Of a stretch of DNA of 64,000 nucleotides, positions 61,794 through 64,000 are shown in pieces; position 1 is the stretch's first letter; every line of letters starts with the position of its first letter. Both the position numbers and the translations under genes were made by a program. The notes beneath the pieces were generated by a model. The model worked only from the letters and a program-made list of their open reading frames with translations, did not search any database and was not told where the DNA came from. The DNA comes from Bacteroidaceae bacterium (GTDB lineage Bacteria; Bacteroidota; Bacteroidia; Bacteroidales; Bacteroidaceae). Location of the stretch: assembly GCA_017559845.1 (NCBI GenBank), contig JAFYQQ010000047.1:1-64000 (forward strand), read 5' to 3'.

Positions 61794-62324
61794 TTATGAT
61801 GTTTTTTCGTTATTATATTCCTTTGAAAGCATTTCCAGCAGATGGACAATGGGCTTGATGGCTTTTTCCGTAGCTTCCGAAACCTCCTGTCCTTTCATTT
61901 TCAACAGGGTGACGCCATAGACGGCATCCAGACAATTCTCAATCTCGTGGGCTTCCCTGCTTGCGCCGTGCGCCCTTAGGTCCACAATACAGGGCAAGGC
62001 CTTGAAGTAAGCGGCATTGTAGAACGACTGCTTGGGATCCTGCAACAATTCCTGATGGCGGTCGGCAAGCAGCAATACGGTGTTGCGCACCACCTGCAGA
62101 TGTCCCTTCTCCTGGATGTTCTCGTCACGCATCATACCAATCAGGTTAGCATACCACTCTCCCACCTCGGCCTGCTGTTCCTTTGTATAGTTGAAACGGG
62201 GCAGATATTGGTTGCAGATGTGGTCAAGGTCCAATCCGTATGCCCGTATGATATCCTCAACCTGATACATATACAGGACATAGGCGGTTACATGCGACTG
62301 TCGTAATTTTCGGGCAATATACAT
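61794..62324 (-). CDS. DUF4924 protein
   Basis: 176 residues, all helical, no signal peptide ([19 protein letters not shown], then [20 protein letters not shown]). It matches DUF4924, a Bacteroidetes-only family of unknown function that is often found next to prfC. Eighteen bases after the LysE-type gene. Confidence 0.85.
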   Translation of the reverse strand: MYIARKLRQSHVTAYVLYMYQVEDIIRAYGLDLDHICNQYLPRFNYTKEQQAEVGEWYANLIGMMRDENIQEKGHLQVVRNTVLLLADRHQELLQDPKQSFYNAAYFKALPCIVDLRAHGASREAHEIENCLDAVYGVTLLKMKGQEVSEATEKAIKPIVHLLEMLSKEYNNEKTS

Positions 62325-62342
62325 GGTCTGAAAAATTTATCC

Positions 62343-62984
62343 TTAATAGAAAAAAGTATAGGCCAGACCGATCACCGAGGCTATCATCACACCCACGCCA
62401 ATGTAGCGGTTGATGCGGCCGATGGTGTTCATGTGGAAACTGCTTCTTACCTTGTCGATGGCATGCGTTAGCGAGAGCCACCAGATCATGGCTCCGGCCA
62501 AAATCGCGACCATGCCCAGGGATTGCTCAACCGGCGATTCTGGCTGTACAAAACCAAAGCGGGCGAAAAGCGCCATGAACAGGAAGATGATAAGCGGATT
62601 GCTCAGGGTCACCAGAAAACCGGTCAGCGCATTTTGGAAAAAGTTACCACGGTGCTGTCCGGGCGGTGCGATGGAGGGTTTGGAACGGTAAGTGTACCAA
62701 CCGAAAAGAAACAGCATGATGCTGCCGCCCAAACGCAGATAAAGCATTGTCGAGGGTTTTTCCACGATGTCCATCACCGCACTCATGCCCAATACCGTAA
62801 GGATGGCATATATCATGTCGCTCACGGCCGCGCCGATGCCTGTCGCCAGCCCGTAACGGTGGCCTTTGTTCAACGTTCTGCGCACAGTAAGCACGCCAAC
62901 CGGACCCATCGGAGCACTCACAATAATGCCCACAATCAGTCCTTTTATAATCAAGTCTATGGTTTTTATAGGGTCTATCCACAT
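62343..62984 (-). CDS. LysE-family exporter
   Basis: 213 residues with six predicted helices. The N-terminal IIVSAPMGPVGVLTVRRTLNKGHRYGLATGIGAAVSDM is the LysE/RhtB signature. Such proteins export amino acids. First gene of a five-gene minus-strand operon (to clc at 57800). The sequence upstream has only a GAATTTTG box near 62992-62999, two mismatches from consensus. Confidence 0.9.
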   Translation of the reverse strand: MWIDPIKTIDLIIKGLIVGIIVSAPMGPVGVLTVRRTLNKGHRYGLATGIGAAVSDMIYAILTVLGMSAVMDIVEKPSTMLYLRLGGSIMLFLFGWYTYRSKPSIAPPGQHRGNFFQNALTGFLVTLSNPLIIFLFMALFARFGFVQPESPVEQSLGMVAILAGAMIWWLSLTHAIDKVRSSFHMNTIGRINRYIGVGVMIASVIGLAYTFFY

Positions 62985-63064
62985 AATTGTTGCAAAATTC
63001 GTAATTTTTTTCGACTTTTCATATTTTTTTACAGTAAAAGTGGAGATTTCTGAAATGAATTATT

Positions 63065-63072
63065 TACCTTTG
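63065..63072 (+). promoter_or_regulatory. -7 box of the ROK kinase gene
   Basis: TACCTTTG on the plus strand, 68 bases upstream of the ATG at 63141. Confidence 0.6.
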
Positions 63073-63140
63073 TGGGAGTCAAATACTTTTTTGGCAAGAA
63101 ATCTATATTATTTCACATTTAATACATAATTTATTATATC

Positions 63141-64000
63141 ATGGAAAAAAAACCTTATGTAATAGGTCTGGATTTGGGTGGAACCAACTCCGTTTTCGGT
63201 ATCGTAGACAAGAAGGCCAATGTGGTGGCAAGTGTTTCTGTTAAAACTCGCGGTCATGGGACTGCAGAGCAGTATGTGGATGACTGCTGCGAAGCTCTGA
63301 AGCCCATAATTGATCAGGTGGGTGGAATCGAAAAGATCCACGCCATGGGTATCGGTGCCCCCAACGGAAATTTCTATAACGGGAGTATCGAGAATGCCCC
63401 CAATCTCGAGTGGCCCGGAATCGTTCCTCTGGCACAGATGTTCAGCGACAAGCTGGGTATCCCCGTAGCCTTGACTAACGACGCCAATGCTGCCGCCATC
63501 GGTGAAATGGCATATGGTGTGGCCAAGGGCATGAAGAACTTCATCATGATCACCCTGGGAACTGGCCTTGGCAGCGGAATCGTTGTCAACGGACAGTTGG
63601 TTTACGGTTGCGACGGATTTGCCGGTGAGTTGGGCCACGTTGTGATTGACCGTAGCGAGCACGCACGCGAATGCGGTTGCGGACGCAAGGGTTGTATCGA
63701 GGCATATTGCAGCGCCACAGGTATGGCACGCACTGCCCGCGAATGGATGGCCATCCGCAACACCCCCTCTACCTTGCGCGACATCCCCAGCGACCAGCTT
63801 GAAAGCAAGGACATCGCCATTGCTGCAGCTCAGGGCGACCAGCTGGCTAAGGAAATCATGGACTATACCGGCGAACTGCTGGGACGCACTTGCGCCGACT
63901 TCGCCAACTTCAGCAGCCCCGAAGCATTCATCTTCTTCGGTGGTCCTACCAAGGCTGGCGACCTGCTCATGAATCCCGTTCGTAAGGCATACGATGAGAA
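63141..64000 (+). CDS. ROK-family glucokinase (3' end outside window)
   Basis: 286 codons are visible before the window ends, with no stop. DLGGTNSVFGIVD is the ATP-binding motif, VALTNDANAAAIGE holds the catalytic Asp, GTGLGSGIVVNG the phosphate loop and ECGCGRKGCIEAYCS the ROK zinc-binding motif CxCGxxGCxE. Glucose or another hexose is the likely substrate; glucokinase is the best name. Lacking an N-terminal DNA-binding domain, it is an enzyme rather than a ROK repressor. Divergent from the LysE-type operon. Confidence 0.92.
   Translation, partial: MEKKPYVIGLDLGGTNSVFGIVDKKANVVASVSVKTRGHGTAEQYVDDCCEALKPIIDQVGGIEKIHAMGIGAPNGNFYNGSIENAPNLEWPGIVPLAQMFSDKLGIPVALTNDANAAAIGEMAYGVAKGMKNFIMITLGTGLGSGIVVNGQLVYGCDGFAGELGHVVIDRSEHARECGCGRKGCIEAYCSATGMARTAREWMAIRNTPSTLRDIPSDQLESKDIAIAAAQGDQLAKEIMDYTGELLGRTCADFANFSSPEAFIFFGGPTKAGDLLMNPVRKAYDE

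Overview
This window looks like a chromosomal segment of a Bacteroidales bacterium (Prevotellaceae or Bacteroidaceae; the species cannot be fixed by eye). The evidence is as follows. More than twenty genes have the Bacteroidetes -7 promoter box TAnnTTTG. The window encodes TonB-dependent outer-membrane receptors, BspA-type leucine-rich-repeat proteins (one with a YDLNGRRV-type C-terminal tail), a fimbrillin-like lipoprotein, an RprX/RprY-type two-component system, a catalytically altered EF-G2, and several Bacteroidetes-only families (DUF4827, DUF4924, DUF5723, DUF3791/DUF3990).

Layout. 0-0.6 kb: the end of a PD-(D/E)XK nuclease-type protein. 0.7-4.8 kb: a tightly overlapping five-gene operon (PqqD-like, ABC exporter, HprK-like kinase, S26-like peptidase, C1 peptidase) that resembles a peptide-maturation locus but has no adjacent precursor. 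4.9-5.6 kb: a PIN toxin-antitoxin pair. 5.7-8.4 kb: an alpha-L-rhamnosidase. 8.4-9.0 kb: palindromes, an apparent group II intron relic and a strong terminator. 9.0-11.4 kb: a 35-residue peptide gene and a fimbrillin-like lipoprotein cut by an amber codon. 11.6-20.7 kb: radA, a TonB receptor, a four-gene mtaB operon and a metallo-hydrolase. 20.7-24.8 kb: a Ser/Thr kinase with an extracytoplasmic leucine-rich-repeat domain, its coupled partner gene, and a divergent secreted LRR protein. 24.9-26.5 kb: tandem palindromes, a MITE and a DUF3791-DUF3990-DUF3791 module. 26.7-30.5 kb: a surface operon (beta-propeller, outer-membrane barrel, LRR protein, 43-residue peptide).

The second half is mostly housekeeping: a cysteine-rich lipoprotein; rpsF-rpsR-rplI; a second MITE copy directly upstream of a TonB receptor; rprXY; EF-G2; hemW with DUF4827; nrnA with a GATase-like exoprotein; fmt; a PIG-L deacetylase; a split chromate transporter; purL; a DUF5723 protein with a frameshifted lipoprotein; an ECF sigma factor; a 44-residue ORF coupled to rpe and comEC; an operon of lysE-type, DUF4924, prfC, tsaC and clc genes; and the start of a ROK kinase.

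The strongest leads are: (i) the orphan peptide-maturation operon together with two distant small peptides sharing an IEKGF-x-AS core, each in an operon with a surface protein; (ii) the LRR receptor-kinase-like protein; (iii) two copies of a ~196-bp MITE; (iv) two broken surface-lipoprotein genes.
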